NCBI RefSeq assembly: GCF_002975435.1
Contig: NZ_PCPT01000002.1
Coordinates: 310,001 to 374,000 of the forward strand
Direction of reading: 5' to 3'
DNA: 64,000 nucleotides
Source: Arthrobacter sp. MYb227
Lineage (GTDB): Bacteria > Actinomycetota > Actinomycetes > Actinomycetales > Micrococcaceae
In this document: positions 9,489 to 18,884 of the stretch, piece after piece
Numbering within the stretch: the stretch's first letter is position 1
How the letters are laid out: every line of letters begins with the position of its first letter
Position numbers and translations under genes: made by a program
The notes under the pieces: generated by a model
Databases searched by the model: none
What the model was told of the DNA's origin: nothing
What the model saw: only the letters and a program-made list of their open reading frames with translations

Positions 9489-11120
9489 TTATATCTCTAG
9501 AAGTTGGCCACTTATCACGGCTTCTAGTCTTACTGCTTGTTCGGTTGGAGTGGCCAACCGGAGTAATTCTTGAACTACTTCGCCAGCTTGTTTGGCCAGT
9601 AGGGGAGGCACCGCATTTCCTGCTTGAGTATATTGCGGCACTTCAAACTTACGGCTATCACCTCCTGTAGTGACTTTCGAGCGAAATTCGAAAGAGTCAG
9701 GAAAAGATTGAATACGGGCCACTTCCCGGACGCTTAATGTTCGTAAATGATCACTAGAGTAGTGACAGCAGTCATCCGGAATTGAGAGTGCCGCAGGTGA
9801 AGGGCGGTCAGCAATAAGTGCTCGCTGCGAGTGCTTTTTCGTCCTGAGCGAGACTACGAGCGAAACAATTTCATTAACGTCAGCAGGCAACCTCAGTTTT
9901 TGTCCTTCAGCGAAAAGGAATTTGTGATGGAGCAGTGGCGAAGCCAGCTGCGAGAGAGTCACCTGATCTCCATCTTTGAACGCTTTGGCAATTGCTCGGG
10001 AAAGCGATCGATCGCCCAACCCTTCAAGTACCTGATAGAGCCTGAATCGCTGCTGCACGCGTAGGCCATGTTTACGTCGTTCAATATTTTTAATCTTTTG
10101 ACGAGGTACAAACTTACCGAAGGTTTCATTTATTCTATTTACATAGATTGATGGCTGTATGTTTTTATTTGTTATATTTTCAAGATCTGAAATTGCGTCT
10201 TCCGCAGTAGTCCAATTGTTTTTATCTGGCGTGGTTAAAAGATGACGAAAAATGCTGCCATCAAACAGATCTTGATCGGAAGACTGCGCGACATCCCAAT
10301 ATCGCAATAGATTCCAATCGAAGTTCTTGTCGAAGGTGTCGAGTGCTTGCTGAAGTGCACTCCGTTCGCTGGCTGTTATTTGTTGTTCAATAATGCTCTC
10401 AGCGAGGTCCTTCCTGACGGCAAACATCAAGAAACGTGGCCTGTTCTGTGCAACTCCTACATACTTGGCGTTTGCATGGATGCAAATGGGAGCATAGCCG
10501 ACTGCAGTAAATGCTTTGGCGACTTCTCGCCATGCATGAAATTCTTCCCCATCTTGACGGAAAGCTCGTAAAATTCCACTTACGTTTTCTAGCAATGCGA
10601 CTTTGGGACGAACTAACTTTACAAAACTTGCAAACTCCCAAGGAAGCTGGTTCCTATGGTTGTCGCGTTGTCGGAGGCCAGCCATGCTGAAACTCTGGCA
10701 AGGCGGACCACCTGATACAAGATCCACGGAGAATCGATTCCGACGTTGTGGGTGTTGAATAAATTCTTCTTTGAGATGCTTGTTCAACGAAACGATGCTT
10801 CCGACAACAAGTTGCCCCTGTCCTGTCAATCCAGAAGCGGGTATATCTGTGTATCCTCCCGACGCCCAATCAGGGTAATCATATGGATTTTCACGGAGTC
10901 TGTCTTTTAGTCTCGTGCGAGGATATTTCGAGCCAAGCCACAGTACTGATTTTGCTGTGGTAGTTGAACTCGCCTGAAGGTCAACGTTCAGGTGGTTGTA
11001 CGCAAATGTCTCTGCAGCCATAGGGGAAAGCTCGTTGGCCATGGCAAGTTCGAACCCTGATGCATGTAGTCCTAGAGACATACCGCCGCATCCCGCGAAC
11101 AGCTCAATGAAGCGACTCAA
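9489..11120 (-). CDS. C5-cytosine DNA methyltransferase
   Basis: Transfers a methyl group from S-adenosylmethionine to C5 of cytosine in DNA. The ordered Dcm-family motifs are all visible: motif I (FIELFAGCGGMSLG, residues 4-17), motif IV with the catalytic Cys141 (GGPPCQSFS), motif VI (ENV, 178-180), motif VIII (QNRPRF) and motif X (QAGNAVPP near the C terminus). At 543 residues it is longer than minimal members, with an insertion between motifs I and IV and a long variable region that would set specificity. The start is TTG at 11120, supported by a strong GGAGAAGG 4 bases upstream and by motif I beginning at residue 4. It faces the DptFGH-like operon tail to tail. Inference: it may provide the self-protecting mark for that system; a solitary methyltransferase is the alternative. 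Confidence 0.92.
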   Translation of the reverse strand: MSRFIELFAGCGGMSLGLHASGFELAMANELSPMAAETFAYNHLNVDLQASSTTTAKSVLWLGSKYPRTRLKDRLRENPYDYPDWASGGYTDIPASGLTGQGQLVVGSIVSLNKHLKEEFIQHPQRRNRFSVDLVSGGPPCQSFSMAGLRQRDNHRNQLPWEFASFVKLVRPKVALLENVSGILRAFRQDGEEFHAWREVAKAFTAVGYAPICIHANAKYVGVAQNRPRFLMFAVRKDLAESIIEQQITASERSALQQALDTFDKNFDWNLLRYWDVAQSSDQDLFDGSIFRHLLTTPDKNNWTTAEDAISDLENITNKNIQPSIYVNRINETFGKFVPRQKIKNIERRKHGLRVQQRFRLYQVLEGLGDRSLSRAIAKAFKDGDQVTLSQLASPLLHHKFLFAEGQKLRLPADVNEIVSLVVSLRTKKHSQRALIADRPSPAALSIPDDCCHYSSDHLRTLSVREVARIQSFPDSFEFRSKVTTGGDSRKFEVPQYTQAGNAVPPLLAKQAGEVVQELLRLATPTEQAVRLEAVISGQLLEI

Positions 11121-11353
11121 ATTACCTTCTCCGACCTAAAACGATGCATTCTAACGGGTATTCACTATAGCTGGTATGGGAAGCTCTGAAGGTAGTATCT
11201 TCGGAGTACAAGTATCGTGTGCGACACCGCGTGGTGTACCGAATTCCTCGTCACCCACATATATCGAAGTCGCTGAAACTGGTTTTTGGATATGAGCTTA
11301 GTGACCATAAGCCGCCCCTTCACAGATGCCCTCCTGAAAGTGTCAGCTTAATA
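11121..11353 (-). promoter_or_regulatory. Leader between sigma chimera and methyltransferase genes
   Basis: A 233-bp gap between the sigma chimera stop and the methyltransferase start, both on the minus strand. It contains the GGAGAAGG ribosome site (11125-11132), AT-rich -10-like elements read on the minus strand (TATAGT, TAGAAT) 25-55 bases before the start, and a small inverted repeat ACACC-GCGT-GGTGT at 11224-11237 that could be an operator. No clear -35 or terminator was found, so read-through from the sigma gene is also possible. Confidence 0.3.
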
Positions 11354-14300
11354 CTAGTCTTCTAGAATCTGTGTACTAGTGGATTCACGTAAAAATATTA
11401 GAGCGGCTTTTTCAAGCTGCCTTATCCGCTCGCGTGTGACTCCGTAAACCCGACCAATTTCATCGAGCGTTTTTGGTTGGCCGTCAGCTAAACCGAAGCG
11501 CAAAGCGACTATGCCTGCATCTCGTTCCGAGAGGGAGTCGAGGATACTCCGGATCTGTTTGCTGCGTTCTTCGATGAGAAACACTTGCATGATGTCAAAA
11601 TCTTCGGGATCGTAAAGTACGTCACCGATAACGATTGTTTCCTCTTCATCAAATTCGTTCAGTTGGGCGCTCAATGAAATCGGTTCCTGAGCATCGTATG
11701 ACATTACCTCAACAATTTCATCTGGCGGTAGATCGATAAGATTTCTGGAGAGTTCCTCGGGGGTTGGTTCGCGACCAAGATCCTGCAACATCTGACGCTG
11801 CACTCGTGCAATCTTATTAATAACTTCAACCATGTGTACCGGAATACGGATGGTACGGGCCTGATCGGCCATAGCGCGAGTAATTGCCTGACGAATCCAC
11901 CACGTTGCATAGGTGGAGAACTTAAAGCCTTTGGTGCAGTCGAATTTCTCGACCGCACGAATCAAACCAAGGTTGCCTTCCTGAATCAAGTCAAGGAAAA
12001 GCACGCCGCGGCCCGTGTAACGCTTTGCCAGCGATACAACGAGTCGAAGGTTCGCCTCAAGCAGGTGGTTCTTGGCGACCTTTCCATCATGGATGATCTG
12101 CTCATAGTCCCAGCGCAGGCGCTTATCCATCTTGCCATCATCAGCCATGAGCTTCTCGTTGGCGAACAGGCCCGCTTCAATACGAAGTGCAAGGTCAACT
12201 TCCTGCTCAGCATTAAGCAGAGCAACCTTACCGATCTGCTTCAGGTAGACCTTGACCGGGTCGGCCGTGGCACCGGCGACCACGACCTGCTCCTGGACGG
12301 CGTCGTCTTCGTCTGCCGTGAGTACGAAACTTTTGGCGCTCTCCTTGGACTTACCATCTGAAACATTGATGTCATGGTCGTTGACGCCTTCATCGGTCGT
12401 CGGTAGCGGGGTGTAGGGATTCTCGAGCGGATGTCGAATTGGCTTCTTTTTTCCCGATACAGCGTCACTGCGACAAGGACTCGTTGACTTTATTCGTTCG
12501 ACAGGTATACCGTCAGCTTTTATTTCTAGCTCGTTAAAATTGTGAGCTGAAATGTCGTACTGGAAAATACTCGAAATTTCCTCAGGCACTAAAACTTGTT
12601 TTAGTGAATCCATAAGTGTGGAATGGACCAGTCGGGCTAACGTTAGATCGGGAGAGTAGCGTTCTTCAATTGAACCAGCTTGTAACCAGGTAAAAGCCAG
12701 TCCCCATTTTTCCTCTGGGTTTAGCTGAAACTGGGCTGAGCCATTCAAATTTGAGTACACAGTGGCAACGTAGTCAAGCACTACCTGATTAAAAATAGTA
12801 GTGCGGAAATCACCTTCATAATTTCTTAAACTTCTAATATGAAGCTCTGCATTAGGTTTCAGCGTATATTGATAGTGGATCTCGCCCAATTGTACTTCGA
12901 AGAAAACTTCGTGGACGCAATCTGGAGTAATTTCATCGGACCAGGGCCAAAAGCGGCTGAATAGATTGTTTCTGTCTGTATCACCGGGTGTCGGCGTCGA
13001 ACCTCTGACCGGATGAGCCGCCATAAGTGTTGACGAAACTATTTCGTTCCCGGAGGACTGTAGGTCTGATGCTTGATGACAGCTGTCGGGTAATTCATTA
13101 AAAGATTCAATGCGCAATAAGCCTTCAGGACGTTCCTCCTCGCCTAATTCAGCTCTAGTCGATGAATTGAGTCGCCTATCTTCCGCAACGGAAATGTAAT
13201 CGGAACGCTCGCTGCTGATCGTGGCCTGCTTGCAGGTATCTGTCCTCTCTAGCTGCGCGTCCACGATGCTGGGGTAGTCTTTATCGCTGTCTATGAAGGG
13301 TGTCGATTGAGTCCTATTAGAGGTACCGACATCTTTCGAGTGGACACAGACTTGTTGCGGGTGTTGGTGAATCTCGCTTTGATTACTTATCTCACCATTT
13401 GGTGATCTGAAATATGAGTGTGGTGCCAACTGTGGAGCGGGTTTGTGGGCAGGTATGTCTTCACCGGGAGCATCGGAATCAAACCGTAATTTCTCAGAAG
13501 TATTGAACTCAGTACTTCTTGACAACTTCGTGAGTCCAATAGGAGGCACGTGTTCTGAGTCGTTTGTTGGAACGATGTGCCTTTTTGGAGCGCTTGCGTT
13601 TAGACCATCTTCTAAAAGCATGCGCACGTGATTCTCGATAACAGCTCTATTTTGAAAGAATGAATGGTGGGTCTGGCTGTTTGAGTTCGGAGATGAAATC
13701 CCTAGAAAAGCAGTAGTTTCATTGAAAAACTGTTCTTTTGAGAAGCTTGGTGTGTCAACGAGATTTGCTTTCGATCGCGAGATCCATCTGTCCCATTGCT
13801 CCTCCAGATCAATTTCTAGAGTGATTAGCTTTTCCCACGAAGCGAACCAGACGGCAACAGCTTCAGTGTAAGTGGTTGTCGGACACGATTTATCAATCAA
13901 GGAGTCGAAGAGCGAATCTCGAGCATCCGTGTGTAGGGAAATGTGCTTTTGTAAGTGTTTAAAGAATTTTCTTGAAGATGATTGAACTTTTCGACTTGTT
14001 CCGAATCTTGAAGTTCTTATATCATCAAAATTGAGGTAGTTTTTGAATGATGATTTATCTGAGATTATTTCATAATCAAAAATATTTAATCTTAGCGAAA
14101 TTAGAGAATTGTTGGAAACATTACGTAGAATATTTTTTGATTGTTTGGAGTTTTCTAAGATTAATTCTCGTTGAGAACCCCCCTCGAACCTAAGTGCTCC
14201 AACTGACTCAAAAGTATCGGCCGGCGGCCACCACAAATGGTTGCTTGGCACAGGAAGATCCCAAGGTGGCATCCATAGGTGATCTGGGGCGGCGGCTAGG

Positions 14301-14356
14301 GGGGTAGCATGCCAAGCCTCGGGCGCTACCCATTCCCAATTGCGAGAAGACAGCAA
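11354..14356 (-). CDS. SigA-like sigma factor fused to large novel N-terminal region
   Basis: The C-terminal 300 residues (from about 699, [17 protein letters not shown]) are a primary-type sigma-70 factor very like actinobacterial SigA. Region 1.2, the region 2 core ([30 protein letters not shown]), region 3.0 and the region 4.2 helix-turn-helix ([20 protein letters not shown]) are all present. Region 3.2 is diverged (Asp/Glu rich) and the C-terminal tail differs from housekeeping SigA. The first 690 residues are unlike any sigma N terminus I know. They begin with a Trp-rich stretch (residues 6-45, with two HLW-x-PP-type repeats), continue through polar segments, and contain a possible beta domain around residues 475-610. 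The coding DNA of the N-terminal part is much richer in AT than the sigma part, so the gene looks like a chimera. TTG 14356 is the only near-start codon after the in-frame upstream stop; its ribosome site is weak. The role is inferred: recruiting RNA polymerase under control of the N-terminal domain. Confidence 0.85.
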   Translation of the reverse strand: MLSSRNWEWVAPEAWHATPLAAAPDHLWMPPWDLPVPSNHLWWPPADTFESVGALRFEGGSQRELILENSKQSKNILRNVSNNSLISLRLNIFDYEIISDKSSFKNYLNFDDIRTSRFGTSRKVQSSSRKFFKHLQKHISLHTDARDSLFDSLIDKSCPTTTYTEAVAVWFASWEKLITLEIDLEEQWDRWISRSKANLVDTPSFSKEQFFNETTAFLGISSPNSNSQTHHSFFQNRAVIENHVRMLLEDGLNASAPKRHIVPTNDSEHVPPIGLTKLSRSTEFNTSEKLRFDSDAPGEDIPAHKPAPQLAPHSYFRSPNGEISNQSEIHQHPQQVCVHSKDVGTSNRTQSTPFIDSDKDYPSIVDAQLERTDTCKQATISSERSDYISVAEDRRLNSSTRAELGEEERPEGLLRIESFNELPDSCHQASDLQSSGNEIVSSTLMAAHPVRGSTPTPGDTDRNNLFSRFWPWSDEITPDCVHEVFFEVQLGEIHYQYTLKPNAELHIRSLRNYEGDFRTTIFNQVVLDYVATVYSNLNGSAQFQLNPEEKWGLAFTWLQAGSIEERYSPDLTLARLVHSTLMDSLKQVLVPEEISSIFQYDISAHNFNELEIKADGIPVERIKSTSPCRSDAVSGKKKPIRHPLENPYTPLPTTDEGVNDHDINVSDGKSKESAKSFVLTADEDDAVQEQVVVAGATADPVKVYLKQIGKVALLNAEQEVDLALRIEAGLFANEKLMADDGKMDKRLRWDYEQIIHDGKVAKNHLLEANLRLVVSLAKRYTGRGVLFLDLIQEGNLGLIRAVEKFDCTKGFKFSTYATWWIRQAITRAMADQARTIRIPVHMVEVINKIARVQRQMLQDLGREPTPEELSRNLIDLPPDEIVEVMSYDAQEPISLSAQLNEFDEEETIVIGDVLYDPEDFDIMQVFLIEERSKQIRSILDSLSERDAGIVALRFGLADGQPKTLDEIGRVYGVTRERIRQLEKAALIFLRESTSTQILED

Positions 14357-14670
14357 ATTACTTTCAGTCCGATCGTAGTTTTGGTTTGCCCAATTGTCGT
14401 TGATCTATAGAGAGCTTACGCGGTGTGTTGCATTTCATTGGATCTGTTGCCTCAATTTGGTATTGACTGTATTGCATCATTAGAAGCTCCAGAAAGTTCG
14501 TTAGATACAAATGCTGGTGAAACTATCCACAGCTTTCATTGGAATGAGTGTCTTATTTCAACAAGCCTCACTCATAACTCATGGTTAGACGACTCTCGGG
14601 TACCAAACAGTCAATGATTGCCATTACTACTGCAGCTTCCGCAGGGGAACGAGCCGTCTATCAAAACTTG
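14357..14670. other. Island/chromosome junction region, no gene seen
   Basis: A stretch of 314 bases between the start of the sigma chimera and the end of the Lrp-type gene. A 64-codon plus-strand frame (14423-14617) has no ribosome site and no recognisable product. No tRNA, direct repeat or integrase remnant was visible here, although base composition changes across this stretch. Confidence 0.4.
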
Positions 14671-15174
14671 CTACTCCTGCTCTGCCTGAACCCCGTTGGG
14701 CTGCGGCTTGAATGCGGTCTGAGGACCAACACCCCAGCCATAGGCAAGCTTGTGTGCCTCGAGGACGAAGAACGTCTCAGTGGAGGCAACGCCCTCAATC
14801 AGCTGCAGGCGGTCGTAGAGCAGTTCGGTGTAGTGCTCGAGGTCGCGGCAGACAACTTCAACCATGACGTCGTAGCTGCCGGTGGTTAGCACCACGTAGC
14901 TGGACTCGGTGAGTTCGGCCATTTCCTTGCATACCTTTTTGGCCATGCCCGGAGTGCAGCGAACCCCAATCAAGGCAAGGCGATCAAAGCCAATGGATAG
15001 TGGGTTGGCAATGCCAACAATTTGCAAGGTTCCCGATTCTTCAAGGCGTTGTACGCGATAACGCACGGAAGAGGCGGGGATGCCTGTCTCCTCGGCTATT
15101 TCCTTGAAGGATTTGCGCCCGTTGAGTTGCAGGGCGGCAATAAGCTGACGGTCAATATCATCAAGTTCAGTCAT
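14671..15174 (-). CDS. Lrp/AsnC-family transcriptional regulator
   Basis: A 167-residue regulator with an N-terminal winged helix-turn-helix (DDIDRQLIAALQLNGRKSFK, then IAEETGIPASSVRYRVQRLE, residues 4-45) and a C-terminal RAM ligand-binding domain (LTTGSYDVMVEVVCRDLEHY region). Members form octamers or hexadecamers and sense amino acids or related metabolites. The start ATG at 15174 has GAAGGAA 6 bases upstream. It lies beside, and in the same direction as, the aldehyde dehydrogenase gene, and a strong hairpin separates the two, so it is probably its own transcript. Context suggests that it controls the adjoining polyamine-type catabolic genes. Confidence 0.9.
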   Translation of the reverse strand: MTELDDIDRQLIAALQLNGRKSFKEIAEETGIPASSVRYRVQRLEESGTLQIVGIANPLSIGFDRLALIGVRCTPGMAKKVCKEMAELTESSYVVLTTGSYDVMVEVVCRDLEHYTELLYDRLQLIEGVASTETFFVLEAHKLAYGWGVGPQTAFKPQPNGVQAEQE

Positions 15175-15280
15175 CGGGTTCCTTCGCTGTAATGTCCAAT
15201 GGTGCTGCTCACCATTGATTTATAGCAGGGATCCCCGATTGATGGGTTCACCCAGTGAATTGGTACGAGTGCTTAAAGAG

Positions 15281-15320
15281 GTACGGCTGTGGCGATACTT
15301 CCGTATCGCCACAGCCGTAC
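15281..15320 (-). terminator. Strong 17-bp hairpin terminator
   Basis: A perfect 17-bp inverted repeat (15281-15297 with 15304-15320) with a 6-nt CTTCCG loop sits 16 bp after the stop of the minus-strand aldehyde dehydrogenase gene. It should end that transcript before the Lrp-type gene. Confidence 0.8.
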
Positions 15321-15336
15321 CCTTTATAGGTTTAGC

Positions 15337-16794
15337 TTAGCCGAGGTGCAGAACACCGGTGCGGAGGTCGGTCATGTCGAGCAGCGTGTGTACGCCACCG
15401 ATACGGCCCCAGCCGGTGCCCTTGCCGCCGGCGCCGCCGAACGGCATGTTGATGTCCCACCAGCCGTTGGAGTCGTTGACGACAACCTGGCCAACTTCCA
15501 TCTCTTCGATGAAGCGGAAGGCGGATGCCATGTTCTGGGTGAATACTGCACCCTGCAGGCCCAGTGCGTCATCGTTGGCGATGCGCAGCAGGTCATCATC
15601 GTCCTGACCGACGATGATTGGCAGAACCGGGCCGAAGGTCTCTTCGCGGCTCAGCAGGCTGTCTTCGGTGACGTTGTCTACAACGGTGAATTCGTAGTAG
15701 AGGTTGGTCGGGAACTCGGTGCTGCGGTTGCCACCCATGAGGATGTCCAGGCCGCGCTCGCGTGCATCTGCCATGTGGGCATCCATCTTCTGCGCAACGA
15801 GTTCGTTGTTCAGTGGGCCCAAGTTGGTGTCCGCATCAAACGGGTTGCCCAGCTTGACGGTTGCCTTGGCGTATTCGAGGACTTCCTTGACGAATGCCTC
15901 GTGGATGTCCTTGTGGACGATGACGCGCTCGGTGGCGCAGCAAACCTGGCCGGCGCAGAAGAATGCACCGTCAACGGCCTTCTTGGCTGCGCGCTTGAGA
16001 TCTGCATCTGCAAGAACAACGATCGGGCCGTTGCCCGAGGCTTCCATGATGGAGCGCTTGAAGCCGGCAGTCGCCTGGATCTTGCCAGCGGTTGCGGAGG
16101 AACCGATGAAGCCAATGGCGTCAATGCCCTTGTGCGAGGTCAGCTTGGCGCCGAAGTCGCCTTCGCCCGGAAGAACCGAGACGAGGCCCGCTGGGACGCC
16201 TGCTTCGATGAGGCATTCCATGGCTGCAAGAACGGTCAGCGCGGTGTTGGCCGGCGGCTTGACCACGTGGGCGTTGCCGGTGGCAAGGCCCGGTGCAATG
16301 AACTCTGCGAACATCAGCAGTGGGAAGTTCCATGGGGTGATGATTCCCCAGACGCCTACCGCTGCGCGGAAGGTGAACATGCGCTTCTGGGTATCGGTGG
16401 ACTGGATGGTCTCACCGTTGAGGCGGATTGCGTCTTCTGCGTGAAGGTGGAAGAGCTGTGCGGCTTCTTCGATATCGGCAATTGATTCTGCCAGTGGCTT
16501 GCCCTGTTCGAGGGACTGCAGACGAGCGAGTTCATCTACGCGAGCGGTGAGTGCATCACCGATCTTGTGGCAGATTTCTGCGCGCTTGAAGACGCCGAGC
16601 TTCTGCCAGGCACCCTTGGCTTCGTGTGCCTTGGCTACTGCCTTGTCCAGGTCTGCCTCGGTTGGCAACGGGATTGAGGCAATGAATTCTCCGGTGGCCG
16701 GGCTGGTGACGTCGTAGCGCTCCTGGCCGGTTCCGTCGGAGTATTCTCCGGCGATAAAGAGCTGTGTGCGAGTCGGAACGGATACAGCGGTCAT
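15337..16794 (-). CDS. NAD(P)-dependent aldehyde dehydrogenase
   Basis: A 485-residue ALDH-superfamily enzyme that oxidises an aldehyde to its acid. Visible landmarks are the PWNFP motif at residues 154-158, the catalytic general base Glu251 (in MEASGNGP, where most relatives have ELGG) and the nucleophile Cys285 (GQVCCATER). The EASG variant is shared with benzaldehyde-/lactaldehyde-type and some succinate-semialdehyde-type branches, so the exact substrate is uncertain. It is transcribed divergently from the APC permease gene and lies within a putrescine-type cluster, which suggests a role in oxidising a polyamine-derived or similar aldehyde. It ends at a strong hairpin. Confidence 0.9.
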   Translation of the reverse strand: MTAVSVPTRTQLFIAGEYSDGTGQERYDVTSPATGEFIASIPLPTEADLDKAVAKAHEAKGAWQKLGVFKRAEICHKIGDALTARVDELARLQSLEQGKPLAESIADIEEAAQLFHLHAEDAIRLNGETIQSTDTQKRMFTFRAAVGVWGIITPWNFPLLMFAEFIAPGLATGNAHVVKPPANTALTVLAAMECLIEAGVPAGLVSVLPGEGDFGAKLTSHKGIDAIGFIGSSATAGKIQATAGFKRSIMEASGNGPIVVLADADLKRAAKKAVDGAFFCAGQVCCATERVIVHKDIHEAFVKEVLEYAKATVKLGNPFDADTNLGPLNNELVAQKMDAHMADARERGLDILMGGNRSTEFPTNLYYEFTVVDNVTEDSLLSREETFGPVLPIIVGQDDDDLLRIANDDALGLQGAVFTQNMASAFRFIEEMEVGQVVVNDSNGWWDINMPFGGAGGKGTGWGRIGGVHTLLDMTDLRTGVLHLG

Positions 16795-16992
16795 GGAATC
16801 AAAATCCCTTTCAAGAGGATGGTCTGATGTGGATGATGTAGATCACTATAGCCGGAATTTGATGCTCGTCAACAAAATATTTCTTTAAATCTTGCTCTAA
16901 AAACAAGGTAGTCTGAATCTATTGACTTTTTCAGCAACTTTGGCAGGCTATGACGTGACTCACTAAAGATCACTCGACGGAGAGAAGCACGA

Positions 16993-18414
16993 ATGTCAGA
17001 GCAATTAGCTCCAGAACAAAGCGCGGAGCAGTTACCCAAGAAGATGCGATGGTGGGATGGCTTTGCCATGTCCATGACCATGCCGGCGGCGCTCATCGCC
17101 ACCCTCGGCGCCTCCATTGCCGACCTTGGCGGTTGGGGAGCCGCTGTTCTCTGGGCTATTTCCATGCTCATTGCCATGGGCGTGAACTGGATTTACACCG
17201 AACTTGCCACAATGTTCCCGGAATCCTCCGGCGGTATCACGCACTACGCCGCTGAGGCCTGGAAGAAGCGCGCACCATGGGTGGCCCCACTTGCCAGCGT
17301 CGGGTACTGGTTCCCGTGGGGAACCAACTTGGCAACCTACGGAGCCATCACCGGTGCACTGATTCAGGCACAGTGGTTCCCGGATTCGGCCTGGGTTGTT
17401 AACATTGGCCCCATTGAACTGAGCCTGCCAATTGTCATTGGCATTGGCGTCATCCTCTTCATGTACCTGATCAACATTGTTGGCGTGCGCATGACCATGG
17501 CATTCGTCTACATCACCGCCGGAATCCTGATGATTCCGCTCTTCTCCTTCATCGTGCTGCCGCTCTTCAGCGGTGACTGGACCCCTGCAGAATTGACCTG
17601 GAATCTGCACGGAATGGAAGGCTTGCGCAAGGCATTGGTCTGGCTCTACATCATGGCCTGGACCACCTTTGGCATTGAAGTTTGCGCAACCTTCGCACCC
17701 GAATACAAAGACTCGGTCAAGGACACCACCCGTGCTATCAAGGCAGCAGTGCTCTTCTGCATGGGCGTCTTCTTCCTGATCCCGATCACCCTGGGTGGAT
17801 ACGCCGGAGAAGCCGCGATCAAGGACGATCCTGCAACCTTCTTCGTCGCTTCCTTCGGCTCGCTGGTTGGCGGCGCCTCGGACATCATGGTGCTGTGCCT
17901 GATCGCCTCACTGCTGCTGATCATGACCACCTCGGTGGCCGACGCATCCCGCGTGCTGTTCAATATGGGCAAGACAGGAATCACCGTCCGCGCGGTAGGA
18001 AAACTGAACAAGCGCGGAGTACCGGTACGTGCACTAAACGTCATGCTGGTACTGAACATTGTTGTCCTGGTAGTCCTACAATCGCCACTGGCAATTATTG
18101 TCACGGGCAACCTCGGCTACATCCTCACCCACATCTTTGCCGTCTCGGGCTTCTTCATTCTTCGCAAGGATCGCCCGGATGCAAAGCGTCCAATCCGCCT
18201 TCCAAACTTCTTCGTTCCACTGTCCATCGGACTTACCGCATTCATGGTGCTGATCTTGGTTGTCGGAGCCACCGGCTTCTCAATTACCGGGTACGGCGGA
18301 GTGAAGGAACTGGCCATCGCGCTAGGTGTGCTGGCAACGGGAATCGTGATTTGGATATTCGTGAAAAAGAACGATGCCAAACGAGGCATTGACCGCGAAT
18401 CCATTGACGCCTAG
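16993..18414 (+). CDS. APC-superfamily amino acid/polyamine permease
   Basis: A 473-residue integral membrane protein with about 12 hydrophobic segments and the N-terminal APC signature (GFAMSMTMPAALIATLGASI, residues 23-42). The ribosome site CGGAGAGAAG precedes ATG 16993. It is the first gene of a plus-strand operon with an SMR exporter, an amine oxidase-type flavoprotein, a cupin and an aldehyde dehydrogenase, and is divergent from another aldehyde dehydrogenase. The context points to uptake of putrescine or a related amine; an amino acid substrate is also possible. A relic of its C terminus is found upstream of the second SMR gene (22600-22686). Confidence 0.9.
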   Translation: MSEQLAPEQSAEQLPKKMRWWDGFAMSMTMPAALIATLGASIADLGGWGAAVLWAISMLIAMGVNWIYTELATMFPESSGGITHYAAEAWKKRAPWVAPLASVGYWFPWGTNLATYGAITGALIQAQWFPDSAWVVNIGPIELSLPIVIGIGVILFMYLINIVGVRMTMAFVYITAGILMIPLFSFIVLPLFSGDWTPAELTWNLHGMEGLRKALVWLYIMAWTTFGIEVCATFAPEYKDSVKDTTRAIKAAVLFCMGVFFLIPITLGGYAGEAAIKDDPATFFVASFGSLVGGASDIMVLCLIASLLLIMTTSVADASRVLFNMGKTGITVRAVGKLNKRGVPVRALNVMLVLNIVVLVVLQSPLAIIVTGNLGYILTHIFAVSGFFILRKDRPDAKRPIRLPNFFVPLSIGLTAFMVLILVVGATGFSITGYGGVKELAIALGVLATGIVIWIFVKKNDAKRGIDRESIDA

Positions 18415-18437
18415 CGACTGAAAGACAGAGTAAAAAC

Positions 18438-18809
18438 ATGCATTGGCTCCTGCTTGCCGCCGCAATCGTGGCAGAAATTATCGCAACAACACTGCTGAAG
18501 GTATCTGCCGGTTTTACCAAACCGCTACCCAGCATCGGAACTGTACTTGGCTACGTGCTCTCCTTCTATTTACTGAGCCTGGTACTCAAATATGTCCCGC
18601 TCAGTGTTGCGTATGCGATTTGGGCGGCAGCAGGAACCGTGGCAATAGCCGTTGTTGGGGTGGTTCTCTTTTCGGAAAAACTCACCATCTTCCAAATCTC
18701 AGGAATCCTACTCACCGCGGTAGGCGTGGCAATGATCAATCTTGGTGCGGGGTCGACTGCACCCGCACCCACCGAGATCAGCTCCCTGGAACACCAGAAC
18801 AATCACTGA
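18438..18809 (+). CDS. SMR-family cation efflux protein, copy 1
   Basis: A 123-residue protein with four transmembrane segments. The TM1 motif AEIIATTLLKVSAGFT contains Glu13, equivalent to the proton/substrate-coupling Glu14 of EmrE. It lies 23 bp after the permease gene and in the same operon. Unlike most SMR genes it is not next to a heterodimer partner, but a close paralogue (about 85-90 percent identical by eye) sits 4 kb downstream. It may export toxic cationic amines or quaternary ammonium compounds; the natural substrate cannot be told from sequence. Confidence 0.92.
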   Translation: MHWLLLAAAIVAEIIATTLLKVSAGFTKPLPSIGTVLGYVLSFYLLSLVLKYVPLSVAYAIWAAAGTVAIAVVGVVLFSEKLTIFQISGILLTAVGVAMINLGAGSTAPAPTEISSLEHQNNH

Positions 18810-18884
18810 TTTCGTACACAGGCGTTGCGGATTACCAAACACACGGCAATCCGCAACGCGAGCTCCAAAAAATGAAAGAAAAAC

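Noticed and set aside
3-11120. Assignment of the left island to DISARM, BREX, Druantia or Zorya
   Set aside because: No helicase, PglZ, PLD or motor-channel protein is present. The ATPase-unknown-HerA order fits DndFGH better, although the methyltransferase alone would also fit DISARM or Druantia II.
11834-12361. Plus-strand frame of 175 codons within the sigma gene
   Set aside because: Antisense shadow of the conserved sigma region 2 sequence; no ribosome site.
14423-14889. Plus-strand frames across the island junction as small genes
   Set aside because: No ribosome sites, no recognisable product, and the second is antisense to the Lrp-type gene.
15289-16485. Long plus-strand open frame of 398 codons opposite the aldehyde dehydrogenase gene
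   Set aside because: It is antisense to a well-conserved enzyme with catalytic residues in place, has no protein-family features, and is explained by GC-rich codon bias on the opposite strand.
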